Shown here: one piece after another, positions 7,205 through 13,661 of the stretch
How the letters are laid out: each line of letters opens with the position of its first letter
Position numbering within the stretch: the first letter of the stretch is position 1
DNA from: JAWLDB01 sp041686915
Lineage (GTDB): Bacteria > Bacillota > UBA994 > UBA5500
Assembly: GCA_041686915.1 (NCBI GenBank)
Contig: JAWLDB010000056.1
Coordinates: forward strand, 1 to 13,687
DNA: 13,687 bases
Direction of reading: 5' to 3'
Made by a program: the position numbers and the translations under genes
The notes under the pieces: generated by a model
The model's database searches: none
Told to the model about the DNA's origin: nothing
The model's input: the letters and a program-made list of their open reading frames with translations, nothing else

Positions 7205-8555
7205 AGTTATCTGCTGGCGCATTAGCGACAGCAGTAATACCCGCGGTCATACGTCTACGGTCAAACCAATAGTATACGGGGACACCCAGCAGCGCCACTA
7301 CCAGACCAAGTATGGACGAGCTTGGATCTTCAATAAGCGAGTTGAGCAACAGAAACAGATTGAGTGCCAATACAACAAGCGGCACAACAGGGTACCCAAT
7401 AACCTTATAAGGCCGATGCATATCCGGATATTTGCGCCTCAGGATGAACACTGAAGCCACAACCATCGTGGAGAAGATCATTCCGGAGAAGACAACCAGC
7501 GTTGTTAGTTGGGAGAAAGTGCCGGAGGCAACCAGTACACAGGACAATAAGCCGGATACTATTAGGGACTTTACTGGAGTACCAAAGCGTGGATGAACAT
7601 CAGCCAGCGCGCTGAAGAAAAGCCCGTCGCGAGACATCGCAAGATAGTTGCGGGGGAATGCCAGGATGCACCCGTTGGTAGACCCAAAGATTGAGATAAG
7701 AGCGCCTCCAGTGATGATTACTCCACCTATATGACCAAATAGAACTGTGGCAGCCTCTGCAGCTGGCTTGCTAGTAGTCATGATATCAGCCACTGGCATT
7801 ATTCTCAAGAGTGCAACGTTGAACAGCAGGTACAGAACTGTCACACCACCAACGCCCAGGATCATCGCCAGTGGCAGGTTGCGTTGCGGGTTCTTCAGCT
7901 CTTCAGCCAGACTGGTGACATTGGCCCAACCCTCATACGCCCAGAGAGCTGCGATCAATGCAAGCCCAAAGGCTGCGAGTCCACCGCTGCCCGCAAAAGA
8001 CAGGAGCGAACCTGGTTCACCTGTGGTCCCGGTAACGATGCCATACACGATGATGGCGATAATCGGGATAACCTTCGCTACCGTGAAAACTCTCTGAACC
8101 ATGGCGCCCTGACGGACACCCAGGATATTAACGAAGGTCAGAAACGCAATGGCCAGAACAGCTACAAGCTTGAGGGCACCACCCTGCAGCGGGATAAAGT
8201 AACTGGTATATGTAGCAAAAGCTACCGCCAGAGCAGCAATAGAGCCCGGCCCACCGATTAGAAAACCCGTCCATCCCCGCAGGAACGCCCACACCGGCCC
8301 GTATGCTTCACGCAGGTAGTTATACGGTCCGCCTGCTTTAGGCATCGCTGCTCCGAGTTCAGCATAGCAAAGCCCTGACAGGGTAGAGATGACTCCTGCC
8401 GCAATCCAGACCATCAAGGCCATCCCAACAGAGCCAGCCCGGTTAAAGACGAATGTTGGGATGAAGAAGATACCTGATCCAATCATGATCCCTATGATAA
8501 CTGCGATTGCGTCAAATAGCGTTAATTCTCGCCTGAGACCTGAGTTGTTGTTCAT
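7203..8555 (-). CDS. APC-superfamily amino acid permease, probably lysine or lysine-derivative transporter
   Basis: This is a 450-residue integral membrane permease of the amino acid-polyamine-organocation superfamily, of full family length and with about 12 hydrophobic segments. The first helix carries the family's unwound substrate-binding signature (IGIMIGSGIFFIP, about 20-32), followed by a conserved stretch around CYAELGAAMPKAGGPY and a later EGWANVT-type segment (about 205-212). The C-terminus is short and polar. The ATG at 8553-8555 has AGGAGGTA eight or so bases upstream. It is the first gene after the lysine riboswitch, which is the basis for the substrate suggestion; sequence alone would only give amino acid permease. 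The amidohydrolase follows with ribosome-site overlap. Other amino acids, or a lysine-like compound acted on by the amidohydrolase, remain possible. Confidence 0.92.
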   Translation of the reverse strand: MNNNSGLRRELTLFDAIAVIIGIMIGSGIFFIPTFVFNRAGSVGMALMVWIAAGVISTLSGLCYAELGAAMPKAGGPYNYLREAYGPVWAFLRGWTGFLIGGPGSIAALAVAFATYTSYFIPLQGGALKLVAVLAIAFLTFVNILGVRQGAMVQRVFTVAKVIPIIAIIVYGIVTGTTGEPGSLLSFAGSGGLAAFGLALIAALWAYEGWANVTSLAEELKNPQRNLPLAMILGVGGVTVLYLLFNVALLRIMPVADIMTTSKPAAEAATVLFGHIGGVIITGGALISIFGSTNGCILAFPRNYLAMSRDGLFFSALADVHPRFGTPVKSLIVSGLLSCVLVASGTFSQLTTLVVFSGMIFSTMVVASVFILRRKYPDMHRPYKVIGYPVVPLVVLALNLFLLLNSLIEDPSSSILGLVVALLGVPVYYWFDRRRMTAGITAVANAPADN

Positions 8556-8562
8556 TATGGAT

Positions 8563-8570
8563 TACCTCCT
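8563..8570 (-). promoter_or_regulatory. Ribosome binding site of the permease
   Basis: AGGAGGTA on the minus strand lies seven bases before the ATG at 8553-8555, a near-consensus site. Confidence 0.8.
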
Positions 8571-8629
8571 GGTGATAGTGAATAGGGGAAAGTATTCAGC
8601 AAAATGAATATTTATTGGCTAGTGAGTAC

Positions 8630-8666
8630 AAAAAAACGCGCCCGATGAGAAATCATCAGCGCGCGT
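8630..8666 (-). terminator. Riboswitch-controlled terminator
   Basis: On the minus strand ACGCGC-GCT-GATGA pairs with TCATC-GG-GCGCGT across the loop TTTC and runs into seven T. It lies between the lysine aptamer and the permease start, the expected place for the OFF structure. The P1 3' side contains AGCGC (8722-8726), which could pair with GCGCT in the 5' arm (8658-8662) as part of an antiterminator; this pairing is short and only suggested. Confidence 0.9.
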
Positions 8667-8713
8667 CAGACAGTTACCCTTAATCTGGCACTAAGCATGC
8701 AATTCCTCCCCTC

Positions 8714-8880
8714 AAATAGTAGCGCTCCACTGGGAAAACCCAGTGACAGTGTTAAGCTTGTTCAACTTAACCCCAACGTTAGCCATTGGCGGGCTAAACG
8801 CTTCGGCGGTGTCCCTTTCGCTTCAGATCATTGATGCCGTTCTCCTTGAAGCTACTCATGTTTCCGCACCTCTACCATCT
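8714..8880 (-). ncRNA. Lysine riboswitch aptamer (L box)
   Basis: The minus strand carries the L-box core in order: GGTAGAGGTGCGG, AGTAGCTTCA, GCGAAAGGGA, CGCCGAAGCG, ACTGTCACTGG and GGAGCGCTAC. All five helices can be drawn: P1 AGATGGTAG (8872-8880) with CTACTATTT (8714-8722), including wobbles; P2 GCTTCA/TGAAGC (8847-8852 with 8820-8825); P3 GTTTAGCC/GGCTAAC (8778-8799); P4 GTTAAG/CTTAAC (8751-8771); P5 CACTGGG-TTTT-CCCAGTG (8728-8745). The length of 167 bases and the closeness to the B. subtilis lysC leader make this a confident call. Known lysine riboswitches are OFF switches: bound lysine stabilises P1 and allows the downstream terminator to form, stopping the permease-amidohydrolase operon when lysine is plentiful. 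Confidence 0.96.
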
Positions 8881-8922
8881 CCATGAAGAAGATGGGGATT
8901 TAGAGCGTATTCAATTGCTAAC

Positions 8923-8952
8923 ATCCTAGCACTATTGTAAAGATGCAGTCAA
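8923..8952 (-). promoter_or_regulatory. Promoter of the riboswitch-permease-amidohydrolase operon
   Basis: On the minus strand TTGACT (8947-8952) and TAGGAT (8923-8928) are 18 bases apart, and TGC directly before the -10 adds an extended -10 element. Transcription would start near base 8916, about 35 bases before the aptamer. Confidence 0.75.
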
Positions 8953-9160
8953 CAGTCCTGTTTGTGGAATCTTGCATAACTGAGTTGCTTTAACCCGTGG
9001 GCAGTAAACGCAAGTCGCAGGACAGACCATCAGGACTCTGTTGAGCTGTAGGGGCTTGACCTGTTGCCCGGGGTGCATGCTAACACGCTGCGGTAGGGAA
9101 TAATAGTAGTCAGCTTTGGTGGGGCATATCTTTGATAATTATGAATTAGAGGTGCAGTAG
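8953..9160. other. Intergenic region upstream of the menA-like gene
   Basis: No gene is visible. On the plus strand TTGACC (9056-9061) resembles a -35 hexamer but has no convincing -10 at 16-18 bases; GATAAT (9134-9139) resembles a -10 but lacks a -35. The menA-like gene's promoter therefore probably lies here but cannot be fixed. Confidence 0.4.
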
Positions 9161-10078
9161 ATGCTAGGAAAAAATGGATTTAGACTCACCTGGACACTCT
9201 TCCTTAGGGCTATCAGGGCACCCTTCTTGCTGGCAAGCTTCATCCCAGTTTTGCTTGGGTCCGCAGTTGCTTTACAGCAAACGGGGCGGTTAAACCCCTG
9301 GATGTTGATTATCTCGGCTCTTGGCTGTTGTGCTCTGCACGCCGGAGCCAACGTAGCAAATGACTATTATGATTGGCTGTCAGGTGCAGACCCAGTACAC
9401 CCACCCAGGCAGTACAGTGGCGGCAGCCAATTGTTGCAGGCTGGCTTATTGTTACCTGCTGACCTGCAGCGCCTCTACCGCTTGCTATACCTGACGGCCT
9501 TGGTTATAGGCATTTACATTTCTTTTCTGAAGGGGCCTGTCGCACTCTTTATCGGCCTGCTTGGACTTGCGTTCGGACACTGGTATACTGCGCCACCGGT
9601 TGCTTTCTCATATAATGGATTAGGCGAAGTGGTCACCGGCGTGACTTTTGGACCGCTTGCAGTACTTGGGTCTTATTACGTACAAACTGGCAGTGTTGAT
9701 TGGACCCCTGCGATAGTGGCTTTTCCGGTTGGACTGTTAATCACTGCAGTGCTGTACATAAACGAATTTCCCGACCGGGCGGAGGACGCCATGGCCGGGA
9801 AAGACACCCTGGTAGTCAGGACCGAGGGTAAGCTGTTCGGTATGTATGAAACCTTGATTGTCATGGCATTGCTATCGACGCTACTGATACTTCTCCAACT
9901 GAACCCCTGGTTTGTAGTGGCGGTATTGCCGTTGGCCTTGCTGTCTTTACATTCGATCGTGCAAGGGAGACGCCTGTTCATCATGCCTGAGCGCCTGGTT
10001 CCCGTCCAGAGCGGCACCTTGAAACTCCACGCCGCTACTGGACTGCTGCTAACGATGGCATATGTCATATGCGCTTGA
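9161..10078 (+). CDS. menA: UbiA-family prenyltransferase, MenA-like
   Basis: This is a 305-residue polytopic membrane enzyme of the UbiA superfamily. The closest role is 1,4-dihydroxy-2-naphthoate polyprenyltransferase, which attaches the isoprenoid tail in menaquinone synthesis. The first Asp-rich motif is NVANDYYDWLSG (Asn64, Asn67, Asp68, Asp71) and the second is NEFPDRAEDAMAGKDTL (Asp205, Asp209, Lys214); both bind the Mg-diphosphate of the prenyl donor. Between them is GGSQLLQAG (about 86-94), like the GGS region of MenA. The remainder is strongly hydrophobic. The ATG follows AGAGGTG by six bases. It stands alone with no other menaquinone genes beside it, so a different aromatic acceptor is possible. 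Its stop is one base from that of the convergent zinc-ribbon gene. Confidence 0.85.
   Translation: MLGKNGFRLTWTLFLRAIRAPFLLASFIPVLLGSAVALQQTGRLNPWMLIISALGCCALHAGANVANDYYDWLSGADPVHPPRQYSGGSQLLQAGLLLPADLQRLYRLLYLTALVIGIYISFLKGPVALFIGLLGLAFGHWYTAPPVAFSYNGLGEVVTGVTFGPLAVLGSYYVQTGSVDWTPAIVAFPVGLLITAVLYINEFPDRAEDAMAGKDTLVVRTEGKLFGMYETLIVMALLSTLLILLQLNPWFVVAVLPLALLSLHSIVQGRRLFIMPERLVPVQSGTLKLHAATGLLLTMAYVICA
10058..10072. repeat. 15-bp perfect inverted repeat at the 3' end of the menA-like gene
   Basis: GCATATG-T-CATATGC lies within the last codons of the prenyltransferase gene. No T-run follows on either strand, so it is not a standard terminator; it may be chance. Confidence 0.4.
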
Positions 10079-10079
10079 G

Positions 10080-10343
10080 TTATCCCTGGTCCATATCGCT
10101 CCAGGTGACTATTGGCACTTGTATGCGTTCAACGGCCCCACACTCTGTGCAATAGGCCACATGTGGACAGGACGTTTCATAGGGAGTGATTGTGGAGGTC
10201 GAGAGCAGTTCGTCTTCTTCATATGGTGCGTAAGGTCCGTAGTAGCTCTCCAGCTGGCCACGGTCTTCCATATCAGACTGGCAACGGTGACAGACTGCAT
10301 CCAACTGAGATAGTCCGTTACATACGGGACAGATGCGCTGCAA
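10080..10343 (-). CDS. Small double zinc-ribbon protein, function unknown
   Basis: This is an 87-residue protein that I cannot assign to a named family. It carries a Cys4 ribbon near the N-terminus (CPVC at 5-8 and CHRC at 18-21), a Tyr- and acid-rich linker (SYYGPYAPYEEDE, 33-45), and a second metal-like site (Cys59, His61, Cys65, Cys68 in CPHVAYCTEC). No membrane segment or signal peptide is visible. The start is chosen at the TTG at 10341-10343 because AAAGGAGG (10353-10360) lies nine bases upstream; the in-frame TTG at 10350-10352 directly abuts that site and cannot be used well. The gene is divergent from the NIF3-family gene and converges on the menA-like gene with one base between stops. 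A regulatory or metal-handling role is possible but not shown. Confidence 0.75.
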   Translation of the reverse strand: MQRICPVCNGLSQLDAVCHRCQSDMEDRGQLESYYGPYAPYEEDELLSTSTITPYETSCPHVAYCTECGAVERIQVPIVTWSDMDQG

Positions 10344-10352
10344 ATACGGCAA

Positions 10353-10360
10353 CCTCCTTT
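10353..10360 (-). promoter_or_regulatory. Ribosome binding site of the zinc-ribbon gene
   Basis: AAAGGAGG on the minus strand decides the start: it touches the first TTG (10350-10352) and is nine bases from the second (10341-10343). Confidence 0.75.
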
Positions 10361-10574
10361 CAAATCCGTTAGAATGTTACGTTTCTATCCTCCCACTGGA
10401 TCAAATACTGCATGCTATGGGATATGTGGCATTAAATCACAGAAGCTTTGTATGAAACCAAAGCTGCACAATTTTACTATAGGCTTAGGGTTACATGCAT
10501 AATTGTGTTTGGAAACGCTTCTGACCGAACAGGCAGGAAATTGCCGCTTTGTCGCGAAATCAGCAACAAGTGAC
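10361..10574. other. Divergent intergenic region between zinc-ribbon and NIF3-family genes
   Basis: The region must hold promoters for both genes, but I see no hexamer pair I trust. An inverted repeat AGCTTTG / CAAAGCT (10444-10450 and 10459-10465, 8-base spacer) lies near the centre and could be an operator shared by the divergent genes. Nothing else coding or structural is visible. Confidence 0.4.
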
Positions 10575-10582
10575 AAAGGAGG
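10575..10582 (+). promoter_or_regulatory. Ribosome binding site of the NIF3-family gene
   Basis: A consensus AAAGGAGG lies eight bases before a TTG codon at 10591-10593 and supports that non-ATG start. Confidence 0.8.
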
Positions 10583-10590
10583 CGATTTAG

Positions 10591-11418
10591 TTGAATACCG
10601 AACAAATTATGCAGATAGCATTGGATCTGGCTGGTATGTCTGAAATTCCTCACGACTCAGCCATTCTTGTGCCCGGCGAAAACATCAAACGTGTTTTTAT
10701 CGGCGTTGATATGGGCACAGCTGAGATTCTCTTGGCAAAACAGCTCGGTTGCGATCTCGTCATCGGGCATCATCCGGTAGGTGGCCCTGCACGTTCGGAG
10801 TTTTCCAAGGTGATGACCCGACAGATAGATCACATGGTAGCAGCAGGTATCCCGATCAACCGCGCGCAAAAAGCTCTAGCCAAGAAGATTGGCGAAGTTG
10901 AGCGTTCCGGTCATGCAGGGAACTATGACCAAGCCTGGTCAGCTGCCCGACTGCTCAATATGCCGCTGATCGGCATCCATTCGCCCACTGATATCCTGGC
11001 AGAGCAAGCTGTACAGGCCAAAATAGATGAGAAGATCGCCAACAACCCAAAGGCAAAGGTACAGGACATTCTGGATGCTTTGATGGAGATGCCAGAGTAT
11101 CAGAAGACCCTGAGCGGTCCCGTCGTCCGAGTGGGAAGTGCACAAGACTACTGCGGAAAACCCTGGGTTATCATGGCTGGCGGCACAAATGGCGGGGTTG
11201 ATGTTATCAAGGCCTACTTCGATGCAGGTATTGGAACCACGATCTCCATGCATATGCCTGAGGATGTCCTTAAGGCAGTACGTGAACAGAACATCGGTAA
11301 TGTAGTAGTGGCTGGGCACATGGCTAGCGACTCGGTAGGCATCAATATCTTCATTCGCGCTTTAGAGGAGCAGGGTATTGAAGTCATCCGCATGAGCGGC
11401 GTGATTGACCCAAGCTAA
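10591..11418 (+). CDS. NIF3-like dinuclear metal-centre protein (DUF34)
   Basis: This 275-residue protein belongs to the NIF3/YbgI family, widely conserved ring-forming proteins with a two-metal site whose biochemical role is still unsettled. The metal ligands known from E. coli YbgI can be matched: His60-His61 (GHHP), Asp134 in the H-S-P-T-D motif that replaces HTNLD, and His243 in AGHMASD. The final ligand, usually Glu four residues after that His, is Asp247 here. The length fits the short single-domain form without the inserted PII-like domain found in B. subtilis YqfO, though a modest insert (about 140-185) separates the halves. It starts at TTG with an ideal ribosome site, diverges from the zinc-ribbon gene, and ends at its own terminator, so it appears monocistronic. 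Confidence 0.88.
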   Translation: MNTEQIMQIALDLAGMSEIPHDSAILVPGENIKRVFIGVDMGTAEILLAKQLGCDLVIGHHPVGGPARSEFSKVMTRQIDHMVAAGIPINRAQKALAKKIGEVERSGHAGNYDQAWSAARLLNMPLIGIHSPTDILAEQAVQAKIDEKIANNPKAKVQDILDALMEMPEYQKTLSGPVVRVGSAQDYCGKPWVIMAGGTNGGVDVIKAYFDAGIGTTISMHMPEDVLKAVREQNIGNVVVAGHMASDSVGINIFIRALEEQGIEVIRMSGVIDPS

Positions 11419-11433
11419 GATACTGGAAGTAAG

Positions 11434-11462
11434 AACTGGCGCCTGTACGGCGCCAGTTTTTT
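11434..11462 (+). terminator. Rho-independent terminator of the NIF3-family gene
   Basis: A 10-bp perfect stem (AACTGGCGCC / GGCGCCAGTT) with the loop TGTAC leads into six T, 15 bases after the TAA stop. Confidence 0.95.
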
Positions 11463-11601
11463 GATTCCATTCACGTGTAGCTTTTTGCATATTTTTCCTC
11501 TCGGCAGGGCAACTTAGCAAGAGACTGTGATGATAACAGATAGTACCCACTTTCTGTCCTTTTGCATTAACTAATGTAGTACGTCTGAAGGGGGGAAGCC
11601 C
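11463..11601. other. Leader of the activase operon
   Basis: No gene is seen. No confident -35/-10 pair is visible, although the operon promoter must lie here unless there is read-through. A small dyad CATTA-AC-TAATG (11565-11576) lies 25 bases before the first start. AAGGGGGG precedes the ATG at 11602 by about six bases. Confidence 0.4.
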
Positions 11602-12543
11602 ATGCGCATAGGCATACCAAAAGGTTTGCTATATTTCGATTACTTTCCTTTATGGGAAGGCTTCTTTCGTAACCTGGGCTGCGAAGTAATCGTCTCGGAG
11701 CCCACTAACGCGAACATCGCCAAAATGGGCGTAAAGACAACCTGCGATGAGGTCTGTTATCCCGTGAAAGTTTTGCATGGCCATGTTCTCAGTCTGGTGA
11801 ACAAGGTCGACCGTATCTTTGTGCCACGTGTCTTTAGTGTGCAACCAGGGACTTGTAGTTGTCCCAAGCTAATTGGGCTGGCTGACATGGTTCGCCATGC
11901 GGTACCAGAGTCGCCGCCACTAATAGCGCCTTTCGTGAATCTGCGTCTTGGGCCTCGGGGTATGTATCGAGCTCTGAAGGAAGCGGCTACAGGCATCACC
12001 AGCAACCCGATTCGTATTTATCACGCATATAAGGCTGCTTCGCGAGATTTTGTCGCCTTTCAGCGAAACATGCATGCTGGTCGGCTGGCAACCGCTATGG
12101 ATATCGCCTGTTCCGCTGCTCCAGAACTCAATCGTTCTATAGCCGTAATCGGGCACTCGTATAACCTGTATGACAGCCACCTCAACTTAAACCTGATCAA
12201 CCGCTTACTGGCACTGGGGTACCGCGTCTTCACACCAGAGATGCTGCCGGACAGAACTATTGCCGAGGCCAACCGGTCTTTGCGAAAACCATTGTTTTGG
12301 TCACTGGGACGCAGAGTACTTGGGGCTGCCATCCATTATTCAGAACGTAAAGATATAGCCGGGCTGATTCAAGTAACGTCTTTTGGCTGCGGTCTGGAGT
12401 CTTTGGTTGCAGATATGTCTCAGCGCGTTGCTAAGCAGAAAGGCAAACCGTTTATGCTTCTAACCATGGATGAGCACACTGGTGAGGCAGGAATGCAAAC
12501 GCGGTTAGAGGCATTCTTGGACATGCTTGCCTTCAAGGAGTGA
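11602..12543 (+). CDS. DUF2229-type acyl-CoA dehydratase activase-associated protein (COG3580-like)
   Basis: This 313-residue protein matches the N-terminal-type half of the DUF2229 region, which in many anaerobes is fused to or encoded beside BcrA/BadF/HgdC-type ATPases. Typical features are the opening MRIGIPKGLLYF, PLWEGFF (16-22), TNANIAKMG (35-43), the Cys pair in TTCDEVCYPVK (Cys48, Cys52), Cys85 and Cys87 in the TCSCPK motif, SFGCGLES (Cys263), and the C-terminal DEHTGEAG box (290-297). The conserved cysteines suggest an iron-sulfur or redox role, as inference. The start has AAGGGGGG six bases upstream. It is followed after five bases by the COG3581-like gene, with that gene's ribosome site inside the last codons, indicating coupled translation. 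The exact reaction is not known. Confidence 0.85.
   Translation: MRIGIPKGLLYFDYFPLWEGFFRNLGCEVIVSEPTNANIAKMGVKTTCDEVCYPVKVLHGHVLSLVNKVDRIFVPRVFSVQPGTCSCPKLIGLADMVRHAVPESPPLIAPFVNLRLGPRGMYRALKEAATGITSNPIRIYHAYKAASRDFVAFQRNMHAGRLATAMDIACSAAPELNRSIAVIGHSYNLYDSHLNLNLINRLLALGYRVFTPEMLPDRTIAEANRSLRKPLFWSLGRRVLGAAIHYSERKDIAGLIQVTSFGCGLESLVADMSQRVAKQKGKPFMLLTMDEHTGEAGMQTRLEAFLDMLAFKE
12535..12540 (+). promoter_or_regulatory. Ribosome binding site of the COG3581-like gene
   Basis: AAGGAG overlaps the final codons of the preceding gene and lies eight bases before the ATG at 12549, indicating translational coupling. Confidence 0.7.
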
Positions 12544-12548
12544 TCTAG

Positions 12549-13661
12549 ATGAAAGTAACCTTTCCCCATATGGGCGTCTCCTGGGTGGGCATACGCCATC
12601 TGTTGAGTGAGATTGGCTTTGATGTAGTAGTACCTCCTACAGTTACCAAACGAACACTGGAGCTTGGGACCAAGCATTCACCCGAGTTCATCTGCCTACC
12701 CTTCAAGGTCAATCTCGGGAACTATCTGGAAGCGATAGAGGACGGGGCAGAGATCATCTTCATGGTGGGTGGCATCGGCCCCTGTCGATTAGGATATTAC
12801 GCGGAAGTGCAACGGGAAATCATGCACGACCTGAAGCTGCCTGTAGAAGTTGTCGTTCTGGAAAGGGATAACTTCATCGCAGAGATATCCAGGGCTGTGA
12901 AATCTGTCGGTATCGCGTTTCCATGGAACCGCTTGGTCTCACTGGCGCGCTTCTGCCTAGCCAAAGTGATCTTTTTGGACGAGTTGGAAGCAAAGGTGCT
13001 GAAAGACCGTTACCGCGAACGGGTGAAAGGCAGCTGTACGCAGCTGTTTGAACAGGCCGTAAAGGATGTAGATGCGGCTAAGGATTGGCGACGACTGCGG
13101 GAACTTAAGCACAGATACTCACGAGAGCTGGCTGACCTCCTGCTGGAGAAGTCGGAAGAACCGTTGAAAGTGGGACTGGTTGGTGAGATCTATATGCTGA
13201 TTGAGTCAACAGTCAATCTGCAGATAGCTGAAAAACTTGGTGAAATGGGCGCGTCGGTAGAACGCAATATGTACAGTTCGAACTGGGTACGCGAACACCT
13301 GATACCTGACTGGCGGATGATTAGGCACGCTAGGCACATCGAGCGCCTGGCTAAGCCATATCTGCCTCACCGGGTGGGCGGGCATGGACTGGAAACTATC
13401 GGCTTCACTGTGGAGTATGCCAAGCACAACTTCGATGGGGTAGTACAGGTTCTACCGCTTACCTGCATGCCTGAGATTATAGCCGAGAGTATCCTGCCTA
13501 CCGTAAGCAGGGACTATAACCTACCAGCGATGACTATGACCTTGGATGAGCATTCAGGCGAGGCGGGTTTGGTCACCCGCGTGGAAGCATTCGTAGATAT
13601 GTTGCGTGAACGCCGTCGTGCAAAGGAGGTACACAATGTTGCGAGTCGCGCTGGGAATTGA
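12549..13661 (+). CDS. DUF2229-type acyl-CoA dehydratase activase-associated protein (COG3581-like)
   Basis: This 370-residue protein is the partner half of the DUF2229 system. Features include MKVTFPHMG at the start, ICLPFKVNLGNYLEA (Cys49), GGIGPCRLGYY (Cys79), a charged helical middle section (about 140-200), a Rossmann-like segment beginning VGLVGEIY, LTCMPE (Cys306), and a C-terminal LDEHSGEAG box (332-340) that closely resembles the one ending the upstream protein. The three isolated conserved cysteines could be cluster ligands, as inference. The last 26 bases overlap the next gene, the BcrA/BadF-type ATPase, so the three genes are one translationally coupled operon. It probably works with that ATPase, but the role in dehydratase activation is not established for this split form. 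Confidence 0.86.
   Translation: MKVTFPHMGVSWVGIRHLLSEIGFDVVVPPTVTKRTLELGTKHSPEFICLPFKVNLGNYLEAIEDGAEIIFMVGGIGPCRLGYYAEVQREIMHDLKLPVEVVVLERDNFIAEISRAVKSVGIAFPWNRLVSLARFCLAKVIFLDELEAKVLKDRYRERVKGSCTQLFEQAVKDVDAAKDWRRLRELKHRYSRELADLLLEKSEEPLKVGLVGEIYMLIESTVNLQIAEKLGEMGASVERNMYSSNWVREHLIPDWRMIRHARHIERLAKPYLPHRVGGHGLETIGFTVEYAKHNFDGVVQVLPLTCMPEIIAESILPTVSRDYNLPAMTMTLDEHSGEAGLVTRVEAFVDMLRERRRAKEVHNVASRAGN

Noticed and set aside
7884..8261. 125-codon plus-strand frame opposite the permease
   Set aside because: It is polar, has no recognisable family and lies wholly within a clear membrane-protein gene.
10062..10313. 83-codon plus-strand frame overlapping the menA end and the zinc-ribbon gene
   Set aside because: It has no ribosome site and is antisense to a gene with conserved Cys motifs and a consensus ribosome site.
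11565..11576. CATTA-AC-TAATG dyad upstream of the activase operon as an operator
   Set aside because: Five-base arms of AT-rich sequence are expected by chance; there is no second copy or conservation evidence.
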